Below are positions 1 to 5,150 of a DNA stretch of 7,559 nt, piece after piece. The translations under genes were made by a program, and so were the position numbers. The stretch's first letter is position 1. Each line of letters opens with the position of its first letter. Source of the stretch: JAICMB01 sp049514735 (lineage in GTDB: Bacteria > Acidobacteriota > Terriglobia > Bryobacterales > Bryobacteraceae); contig JBEKUT010000361.1 in assembly GCA_049514735.1 (NCBI GenBank), forward strand, positions 1-7,559, in the 5' to 3' direction. A model generated the notes under the pieces. The model worked only from the letters and a program-made list of their open reading frames with translations. It searched no databases and had not been told where the DNA came from.

Positions 1-435
1 AAATATCTGCGGATAAAGCAGAGCTTCATTGACCACAACATAGCGTCGATGTCCCGCTTGATGTCAGCCGACTCTATCAGAGAGCTTGGCTGCAGCGTCA
101 GTGAAGAAGATGACATTGATTACGATCAACGCTCCAAGGAACCTGCTTTTCAAAGCCTTTTTTACCAGATCCAGAGCCATAGGACGAGCACAAAAGGGCA
201 TCGCAGGACCGATTTCCTCTGCTTTTATTCCCTCGGGAATCATGCGTTTGCAGGGGTGGGCCTGTTGGAAATCTGTTGAAAAACCAGCACCCCGTCAGTC
301 TGTTGTCCTCTCGCCTACTCCCAGATCAACCAATTCTCTGCGTAACCATTCCAATACTTGGGCGACGCGCGTCGCTAACGAATAACCGGCTAGCGGTGCC
401 CTGAAATCAACACGCCGCCGGCCACCGGCCCATCC
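1..435. other. Left-edge stretch without a convincing gene
   Basis: This stretch lies downstream of the acyl-CoA dehydrogenase operon and is visibly less G+C-rich than that operon. Several short frames are open. On the minus strand, 64-243 would give a 59-aa peptide with one hydrophobic segment (FLGALIVINVIFF). A frame starting at ATG 116 (MSSSSLTLQPSSL...) runs off the left edge with 38 residues. On the plus strand, 49-279 and 86-385 are open. None has a good ribosome binding site, a recognisable family or the G/C-rich third positions of the neighbouring genes, so I call none of them. The minus-strand frame leaving the window at position 1 could be the start of a real gene; that cannot be judged from the part visible here. 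Confidence 0.4.
362..375. repeat. Perfect 14-bp palindrome
   Basis: GCGACGCGCGTCGC equals its own reverse complement over all 14 bases. It lies about 60 nt beyond the stop of the second acyl-CoA dehydrogenase gene. An adjacent weaker inverted repeat pairs CGCTAAC (373-379) with GCTAGCG (389-395), with one G-T pair and a 9-nt loop. There is no T-run after either, so an intrinsic terminator is not supported. The palindrome could be a protein-binding site or simply a chance feature of a G+C-rich genome. Confidence 0.35.
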
Positions 436-1458
436 TTAGCAGGGTGTTGCGGATGATCGCCGCACCCTCCCATCCACCACGATCTTCGCCAACCTCTCCC
501 GATGAAACGCCGCATCCCCAAACGCAATCTCCGACGCCTTCGCCCGCCGATAGTACAAATGACAGTCGTTCTCCCACAGGAACCCCATCCCGCCGTGGAC
601 CTGTATCGCCCGATTGCCCACCTCCCGATACGCCTCACTCGCGTAGCTCTTAGCAATCGAAACCGCCTCCGCCGCCTCGGGTAGCTTTTCGCTGACAGCG
701 TAACAGGCGTAATAGGCCGCCGACCGCGAACTCTCCGTCATCAGCAGCATGTCAGCGCAAAGATGCTGGACCGCTTGAAATTGCCCGATCGGCCGTCCGA
801 ACTGCTTACGAGTCTTCGCATACGCGACGGTTATCTCAAGCAGCCGCTGCATCCCGCCAGTCATCTCAGCCGTCAGCCCTGCCGTCGCCAGATCGAGCGC
901 CGGCTGCAACGCATCGCGCGACATCACGTCGCCGCCAATCTCCGCTTCAACCTCATAAATAGGTCGAGTAAGATCCAGTGCCGGCATATGCCGCGCCTGA
1001 AACTGATCCGTGACGGCCAACGCAGATTCCGTTGCGAGAACGACAAAATCAGCCACGCCCGCGTCCGGGGCAAACCGGAACGGAGCAACCGCGACAGTCC
1101 CCTTCCAACGCCCACTCGCAATTTCCGGCAGATATTTGCGTTTCTGCGCCTCCGTCCCGCCACGTTCGATCACCGCCGCCGCCAGCATAGTGCTCAGAAA
1201 AGGACCGGGCAGCAACGCATAGCCCATCTCTTCCAGCACCACCGCCATCTCCACCATGCCCATCCCGTAGCCGCCGTATTCTTCGGGAATCAGCAGCCCG
1301 GTCCAGCCCTGCGCCGCGATCTTCGCCCACAGTCCGGCGTCGAAAGCCGTTTCATTCTCGATCAGCTTGCGGACCGTCGCAATGGGGCACTCCGCATTCA
1401 AGAACTCACGAGCGGACTTCTTCAGCGTCTCTTGTGTTTCACTCAAACCGAATTGCAT
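436..1458 (-). CDS. Acyl-CoA dehydrogenase, short non-catalytic-type subunit (FadE28-like)
   Basis: A 340-aa member of the acyl-CoA dehydrogenase family, the FAD flavoproteins that introduce a trans-2 double bond into acyl-CoAs and pass electrons to ETF. The N-terminal helical domain spans about residues 1-115 (GLLIPEEYGGYGMG near 55). The C-terminal helical domain carries RKQFGRPIGQFQAVQH (218-232) and QVHGGMGFLWEND (286-298), both typical of the family. The middle beta domain is short and lacks the usual flavin-contact loop (expected as T.EP..GSD; here AVAPFRFAPDAG). Both places where the family puts its catalytic Glu are changed: A191 at the isovaleryl-CoA-dehydrogenase-type site, and FGDAAF near 313 where medium-chain enzymes have YEGT. 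It is therefore probably the structural partner of the upstream 396-aa protein, as in the alpha2beta2 FadE28/FadE29 type; this is inference. The ATG follows GGGAGGA by 4 nt and lies 12 nt after the upstream gene's stop, indicating an operon. The length fits this subfamily. Confidence 0.9.
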   Translation of the reverse strand: MQFGLSETQETLKKSAREFLNAECPIATVRKLIENETAFDAGLWAKIAAQGWTGLLIPEEYGGYGMGMVEMAVVLEEMGYALLPGPFLSTMLAAAVIERGGTEAQKRKYLPEIASGRWKGTVAVAPFRFAPDAGVADFVVLATESALAVTDQFQARHMPALDLTRPIYEVEAEIGGDVMSRDALQPALDLATAGLTAEMTGGMQRLLEITVAYAKTRKQFGRPIGQFQAVQHLCADMLLMTESSRSAAYYACYAVSEKLPEAAEAVSIAKSYASEAYREVGNRAIQVHGGMGFLWENDCHLYYRRAKASEIAFGDAAFHRERLAKIVVDGRVRRSSATPC

Positions 1459-1462
1459 GATG

Positions 1463-1469
1463 TCCTCCC
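1463..1469 (-). promoter_or_regulatory. Strong Shine-Dalgarno between the two dehydrogenase genes
   Basis: On the minus strand GGGAGGA is followed by CATC and then ATG at 1458. It sits inside the 12-nt gap after the upstream TAA. This fixes the start of the 340-aa subunit and shows that it is translated by independent initiation on a shared transcript. Confidence 0.8.
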
Positions 1470-1470
1470 G

Positions 1471-2661
1471 TTAATAACTCTTGGGCAGCCCGAGCACGAA
1501 GTGCCCGACAATGTTGCGTTGAATCTCGGAAGTGCCGGCCTCGATGGTGTTGCCGCGTGCCCGCAGGAACGAGTACGCCCAGATCCCATCGTCAATCGCG
1601 CCCGGCGATCCCTTGGCGAGCTGCCCGTAAGGCCCCAGCATCTCCATCGCGACCTGCTGGAACCGCTGATTGAATTCGCTCCAGTAAATCTTCTGGATGG
1701 AGCCTTCAGCCCCCGGCACGCCGGTCTTGTTAAGACGCGACAGCGAGCGCATCTGGTTAAGACGCATGATCTCGAGTTCGGCGTGGCATTGTCCAAGCTT
1801 CTGCCGCATCACGGGATCATCCGCCGCTGGCCGGCCATTTCGCTCGACGGTGTGCGACAGCTCCAGCAAACGGTCGAGCTGCTTCCGATACGCCACTTGA
1901 ACCGCTGCTCCCAAAGTGGCGCGTTCATGCATCAGCGTCCCGATAGCGACATTCCAACCATCGCCCACCGGCCCCAACGCATTCTCGACCGGAACACGCA
2001 CGTCGTGAAAGAAGATCTCAGCGAATTCCGTCTCGCCGGTCATCTGCAGCAGCGGCCGGACTTCCACGCCGGGGCTCCGCATATCGACCAAAACGTATGT
2101 GAGGCCCTTGTGCTTCTGCGACTCCGGATCGGTACGCGTCAACAGCGCGCACCAGTCGGCCGCCCAGCCGTAGCTGTTCCACACCTTCTGCCCGTTGATG
2201 ACGAAATGATCGCCATCGATATGGGCGTCGGTGCGCACGTTAGCAAGATCGGACCCGGCGTTCGGTTCCGAAAAACCCTGGCACCAGATCTCCTCAGCGC
2301 TCAGGATTTTCGGAAGGTAGCGTTTCTTCTGAGCCTCCGTGCCGAACGCAATGATGGTGGGTCCAATGAGGCTCAGCCCAAGAATATTGGCCAATGGCGG
2401 CGCACCCTCCCGGCCCATCTCCTCGGTGAAGATCACCTGCTCCATGAGCGATGCGCCTCGCCCTCCATACGCGCGCGGCCACGCGACTCCAGCCCATCCG
2501 CCGTCGTAAACCTTTCTCTGCCACTCGCGCAGAAACGCGAAACGCTCGTGCATCGTATCTTCCAGCCGATGCCGTTCCCAGTCGCGCGGAACGTTGCGCG
2601 CAAGCCAGGCTCGCAGTTCATCGCGGAACTGCTGCTCCTGCGGGGTAAGGTTGAGGTCCAT
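1471..2661 (-). CDS. Acyl-CoA dehydrogenase, catalytic-type subunit (FadE29-like)
   Basis: A 396-aa full-length acyl-CoA dehydrogenase, cytoplasmic and FAD-dependent, expected to oxidise an acyl-CoA to the 2-enoyl-CoA. The N-terminal helical domain (1-125) contains VAWPRAYGGRGAS (59-71). The beta domain contains GFSEPNAGSDLANVRTDA (129-146) and VWNSYGWAADW (160-170), the flavin- and substrate-facing loops. The C-terminal domain ends in TIEAGTSEIQRNIVGHFVLGLP (372-393). The medium-chain-type catalytic Glu position (YEGT) reads EAGT here, with Ala at the aligned site. E246 in LMHERATLG aligns with the alternative catalytic Glu of the isovaleryl-/long-chain type (LERLV), so E246 is the likely base. 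First gene of a two-gene operon with the 340-aa subunit. The start at ATG 2661 fits the family N-terminus (MDLNLTPQEQQF), although no clear Shine-Dalgarno precedes it. The substrate (fatty, branched, steroid or aromatic acyl-CoA) cannot be read from the sequence. Confidence 0.93.
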   Translation of the reverse strand: MDLNLTPQEQQFRDELRAWLARNVPRDWERHRLEDTMHERFAFLREWQRKVYDGGWAGVAWPRAYGGRGASLMEQVIFTEEMGREGAPPLANILGLSLIGPTIIAFGTEAQKKRYLPKILSAEEIWCQGFSEPNAGSDLANVRTDAHIDGDHFVINGQKVWNSYGWAADWCALLTRTDPESQKHKGLTYVLVDMRSPGVEVRPLLQMTGETEFAEIFFHDVRVPVENALGPVGDGWNVAIGTLMHERATLGAAVQVAYRKQLDRLLELSHTVERNGRPAADDPVMRQKLGQCHAELEIMRLNQMRSLSRLNKTGVPGAEGSIQKIYWSEFNQRFQQVAMEMLGPYGQLAKGSPGAIDDGIWAYSFLRARGNTIEAGTSEIQRNIVGHFVLGLPKSY

Positions 2662-2851
2662 GGGAGATTAGGATATCAGGTTAGAGTGGTGGGCTAGTTT
2701 GAAATTTCCACAGCTCTGTGTGCGTTTCGTCGTACCGCGTATCCGTGGACAGAGGGTCCGTACTGTGCCATTATTGTTTCGTGCATGGAGCCCAACCAAG
2801 CACGGCGTAGCGTAAGCATCGGGATATTAGAGCAGAGGGGAAGGGTTCAAA
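2662..2851. other. Divergent intergenic region
   Basis: These 190 nt separate the leftward acyl-CoA dehydrogenase operon from the rightward small-ORF/Fic pair, so promoters for both should lie here. I see no convincing paired -35/-10 boxes for either direction and no clear operator palindrome. The leftward start has no obvious Shine-Dalgarno; the sequence just upstream reads TATCCTAATCTCCC. The rightward start has a purine-rich site, listed separately. Confidence 0.5.
2836..2845 (+). promoter_or_regulatory. Shine-Dalgarno of the 73-aa ORF
   Basis: AGGGGAAGGG ends 6 nt before the ATG at 2852. It supports translation of the small ORF from that start. Confidence 0.6.
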
Positions 2852-3073
2852 ATGGCTAATCGGAAACAGTTTGAAAACGTCCCAGCGCCAGACCCGGAAC
2901 TGATGCGTCTCTTGGTTGCCTCTCGGGGCAAGGTTATGACAGAAGAGGAGCTTCGCGAACAAAGAGTGAGCTTCGCCTTTGGTAATGCTCCTCGCAATTC
3001 CGAACTCATTACGAAGGACAGCGTTAGGGCAGCGTCAGCGCACATTAGGCTGCAGCACGAGACCGGCCCTTAG
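2852..3073 (+). CDS. Small conserved protein upstream of Fic remnant, possible antitoxin
   Basis: A 73-aa soluble, charged protein with no signal peptide or membrane segment. Its core, EEELREQRVSFAFGNAP (31-47) followed by LITKDSVRAAS (52-62), resembles small conserved hypothetical proteins that I recall being encoded just before Fic-family genes. That recollection cannot be checked here. Class I Fic toxins are held inactive by a small upstream antitoxin (VbhA type) with the motif [S/T]xxxE[G/N]. The segment S40-F-A-F-G44-N45 matches that spacing except for Gly in place of Glu, so an inhibitory role is only suggestive. A good Shine-Dalgarno precedes the ATG. The stop (TAG 3071-3073) is followed after 18 nt, in the same reading frame, by the Fic-like fragment. 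The base composition is lower in G+C than the flanking metabolic genes, consistent with acquired DNA. Confidence 0.6.
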   Translation: MANRKQFENVPAPDPELMRLLVASRGKVMTEEELREQRVSFAFGNAPRNSELITKDSVRAASAHIRLQHETGP

Positions 3074-3091
3074 CCGCTACGTCACCGGCGC

Positions 3092-3430
3092 ATGTCTGTC
3101 AGAGAAAAGGACGACCCGCAGCTTTACGCCAAGATACAAGAGCAGAACCTTTTGCGGCAGTATGACTTGCTGTCGAATTGTATTGAGATTGGCCTACAGA
3201 AGGGCATCGAGTTTTTCGACAAGTACACGCTTTGGGTTCTGAATTACGCGGCTGTCGCTAATATTTCCCAGTTCGGAGGGCGCTACCGCGAAGAGCCTAT
3301 TTACGTGGGCAATCACTTCCCGCCCCATTTTAGGGATGTCCCTAATCTGATGGACCGGTTCTTTTCGGTGGTCCACGAAAACTGGGAGATCTTGGATCAC
3401 CCCACGATGCCATATCGGCATTGTATGTGA
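3092..3430 (+). CDS. Fic-family protein, N-terminal fragment (probably a truncated pseudogene)
   Basis: A 112-aa frame. The stretch from about 50 to 98 (YAAVANISQFGGRYREEPIYVG, then PPHFRDVPNLMDRFFSVVHENW) looks like the region of Fic proteins just before the catalytic core. That region usually reads DISPYAG.FR, a V/I-G-x-H-PP segment, VPELM, then a helix ending in NW. Fic enzymes transfer AMP or another nucleotide moiety to target proteins using an HPFx[D/E]GNGR motif. No such motif follows here in any frame of 3431-4013. The frame ends at TGA 3430 soon after ENWEILDHP. In the -1 frame the DNA continues as DAISALYVI, which resembles the next family block (AAYVLWRLNWIHPF) before the similarity ends. 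I infer a frameshift plus loss of the C-terminal core, so this is probably inactive. No strong Shine-Dalgarno precedes the ATG; translational coupling to the 73-aa ORF is possible. Confidence 0.55.
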   Translation: MSVREKDDPQLYAKIQEQNLLRQYDLLSNCIEIGLQKGIEFFDKYTLWVLNYAAVANISQFGGRYREEPIYVGNHFPPHFRDVPNLMDRFFSVVHENWEILDHPTMPYRHCM

Positions 3431-3583
3431 TCGGCACCGCTGCACGACGCAAATCGCGGACGAAACACGACGTTACCGCGACACTGCGGAAGCCATGTGG
3501 GTGGGTGCATGCTCGGAAACAATAAAGCCTTAAAGTTAGCGCCTATCGGAGTGCCCCCGCTGAGGTGAGCGAAGCCCGCCTAA

Positions 3584-3605
3584 GGTGCGTGCAAAAGTAC
3601 GCACC
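3584..3605 (+). repeat. Hairpin with 9-bp stem and AAAA loop
   Basis: GGTGCGTGC, AAAA, GTACGCACC. The arms pair over 9 positions with one G-T pair, which would be G-U in a plus-strand transcript and a mismatch in a minus-strand one. It lies about 150 nt past the Fic-like frame. No T-run follows, so it is not a standard intrinsic terminator. Its role is unknown. Confidence 0.45.
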
Positions 3606-3804
3606 GACTGCGGTCACCACGATTATTGAATCTTAATATTCCCGATAACTATATGTACTAACTCCATCTTACGGCCCCGCTTCCCGTACCCGCCCCAACT
3701 TCCGCAAGCCTCACCAGTATATTCAAATCGAAGTAAGTCACCCTCGCCCTAAAGCGTTCGGTGCCAAGACCTCACAGCTCTTCCAAATCTCAAAAGATAC
3801 GAAC

Positions 3805-3837
3805 TGCGGAGGCAGACACCCCATTCCTGCTTCCGCA
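3805..3837. repeat. Inverted repeat, 11-bp arms, 11-nt loop
   Basis: TGCGGAGGCAG (3805-3815) pairs with CTGCTTCCGCA (3827-3837), with one G-T pair and an 11-nt loop. Read on the minus strand it lies about 180 nt beyond the oxidoreductase stop and is followed some 11 nt later by TTTT, so a weak leftward terminator is conceivable. The spacing is poor and the pair becomes A-C in that direction. A binding site or chance structure is equally possible. Confidence 0.35.
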
Positions 3838-3958
3838 ACGCCACCCTTAAAACGATAAACGATCTGGCATCAATGACTTAACTCGGTGTACCCACTCTCA
3901 CGACAATGCAAATGACAGCGCCTCGATGCGAACCAACAACCAACAACGACGAACTAAC

Positions 3959-4004
3959 AACGCCGTACGCTGAACGCCGTACGCTGAACGCCGTACGCTG
4001 AACG
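3959..4004. repeat. Tandem repeat, 3 copies of AACGCCGTACGCTG plus AACG
   Basis: Three identical 14-bp units (3959-3972, 3973-3986, 3987-4000) are followed by a partial AACG. Each unit contains the 6-bp palindrome CGTACG. The array starts 9 nt beyond the TAG stop of the oxidoreductase gene (tandem stops TAG TAA) and is bounded on the other side by an AAC/CAA-rich tract. Perfect identity suggests recent expansion by slippage. It may be a minisatellite or an array of protein-binding sites. The unit length is not a multiple of three, and the array is outside any gene. Confidence 0.9.
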
Positions 4005-4013
4005 TCCGCCTTA

Positions 4014-5126
4014 CTACTTCTTCCCCGTCGGCGACTCCGCCTCCACCACCTTCGCCGCCTTCACCTTAGGCAGCGCGAACTTCTGGCTCTCATTCGGACG
4101 AGCGGGAACATCGAAAGGCTCCAGCTTCACCGCCTGTCCCGACCGCATCGACTTGAGCAGCGCCTCCACCACGCGCACATCCGCGAGACCCTCCAGCCCG
4201 CCCGGCTCCGGCTCGCGATTCTGCAAAATGCATTCGGAGAAATAGACCAGCTCGGCTCCAAATTGATCATGCTGACCAAACCCCTTCTCGCGCTCCGTGC
4301 CGCCCTGTCGCGTCACGTACATCGTCTGCCCTTCGTGATATTCGTACGCCGGATGCAGCCGCACTTCGCCCTTCGTGCAAACCACTTGATACGTGTCAGT
4401 GGAAGAAGCGCCGAAGCTGCAGGTGAACGTCGCCAGCCGCTCACCGGGAAAGCGCATCGTGGCCGAGACCATCTCGTGCACTTCCTTGAACCGTGGCTCA
4501 CCATCATTGGCTCCGAACGCGACAACCTCCAGCGGTTCGGCCCGAAACAGGTATCGCGCGGCATTAATGCAATACACGCCCATGTCCATCAGCGGCCCGC
4601 CGCCGAGTCCCTTCTTCAGCCGGACATTGCCTTCTTCCACTTGCTGGCAAAACACCGAATTGAAAATGCGCGCCTCGCCAATCTCGCCCGAAGTCACCAG
4701 GCGAATCGCCTTCAGGTTCGCCGGTTCGAAATGCAATCGATACGCCAGCATCAGCTTCACGCGATTCTCTTCACACGTCCGAATCATCTCTTCGCACTCT
4801 TGAACCGAATCGGCCATCGGCTTCTCGCAGAGCACATGGACGCCCGCGCGGGCCGCCCGGACCGTAAAATCCCGATGCAGGCTGTTCGGCGCCGCGATGT
4901 AAACCACGTCCACCGCGCCGCTGCGCAGAAAATTGTCGTATTCCTCGTACGAAACGGTTTGCGCCACGTCGTAGGTCTGCGCCAATTCCTTCGCCTTGCG
5001 CGGATTATCGGTTACCAGCGCAACCAGTTCAGAGTTTTCCTTGGCATTCTTGAACGCGGGCAGAACCGATTCCTGCGCGATCCAGCCGAGTCCCGCAACC
5101 GCATAGCGTACTTTGTCCATGTCCAT
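4014..5126 (-). CDS. Gfo/Idh/MocA-family oxidoreductase (glucose-fructose oxidoreductase-like)
   Basis: A 370-aa NAD(P)-dependent sugar oxidoreductase, cytoplasmic, with no signal peptide. The N-terminal Rossmann domain has AVAGLGWIAQ (9-18) as the dinucleotide-binding loop, and LCEKPMADS (99-107) with K102 as the expected catalytic lysine. The C-terminal alpha/beta domain has GGGPLMDMGVYCINAARYL (175-193). D181 and Y185 there lie where glucose-fructose oxidoreductases have their Asp and Tyr (LGIYSLN), and RFKEVHEMVSATMRF (212-226) also fits that subgroup. The sugar substrate cannot be told; related members oxidise or reduce glucose, xylose, inositol or 1,5-anhydrofructose. The C-terminus after about 340 is a short Lys/Ala/Pro-rich tail. 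Last gene of the leftward operon, starting 24 nt after the membrane-protein stop. Two in-frame ATGs (5126 and 5120) are possible starts; neither has a strong Shine-Dalgarno. The gene ends with tandem stops TAG TAA. Confidence 0.92.
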   Translation of the reverse strand: MDMDKVRYAVAGLGWIAQESVLPAFKNAKENSELVALVTDNPRKAKELAQTYDVAQTVSYEEYDNFLRSGAVDVVYIAAPNSLHRDFTVRAARAGVHVLCEKPMADSVQECEEMIRTCEENRVKLMLAYRLHFEPANLKAIRLVTSGEIGEARIFNSVFCQQVEEGNVRLKKGLGGGPLMDMGVYCINAARYLFRAEPLEVVAFGANDGEPRFKEVHEMVSATMRFPGERLATFTCSFGASSTDTYQVVCTKGEVRLHPAYEYHEGQTMYVTRQGGTEREKGFGQHDQFGAELVYFSECILQNREPEPGGLEGLADVRVVEALLKSMRSGQAVKLEPFDVPARPNESQKFALPKVKAAKVVEAESPTGKK

Positions 5127-5150
5127 GGGACTGCCGTTCGCCCAGTTTCG

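Larger units (their letters stand above)
3431..4013. other. Non-coding stretch with hairpins, AAC-rich tract and tandem repeat
   Basis: These 583 nt lie between the rightward Fic remnant and the leftward oxidoreductase operon, where two transcription units converge. No frame looks coding on either strand. It contains two imperfect hairpins (3584-3605 and 3805-3837), an AT-rich patch around 3620-3665, an AAC/CAA-rich patch around 3930-3960 and a three-copy 14-bp tandem repeat (3959-4004), each described separately. I see no transposase, terminal inverted repeat pair, tRNA or CRISPR array. It may be debris from the rearrangement that removed the Fic core. Confidence 0.6.

Noticed and set aside
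2..116. A minus-strand frame starting MSSSSLTLQPSSL and leaving the window
   Set aside because: Only 38 residues are visible, the nearest GGAG is about 14 nt from the ATG, and no family is recognisable. It may be real but cannot be supported.
64..243. A 59-aa minus-strand frame with a hydrophobic segment
   Set aside because: No ribosome binding site, no recognisable family and no coding-type third-position bias; it is noted only in the left-edge entry.
422..434. GC-rich inverted repeat (GCCGG/CCGGC type) after the 340-aa dehydrogenase stop as a terminator
   Set aside because: The stem is only about 5 bp and no T-run follows on the minus strand.
763..2697. A 644-codon open frame on the plus strand
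   Set aside because: It lies antisense to the two acyl-CoA dehydrogenase genes, has an Arg/His/Pro/Leu-rich composition with no family resemblance, and is explained by G/C-rich third codon positions on the minus strand.
3959..4004. The tandem array as a CRISPR
   Set aside because: The 14-bp units are directly adjacent with no spacers, and no cas gene is present.
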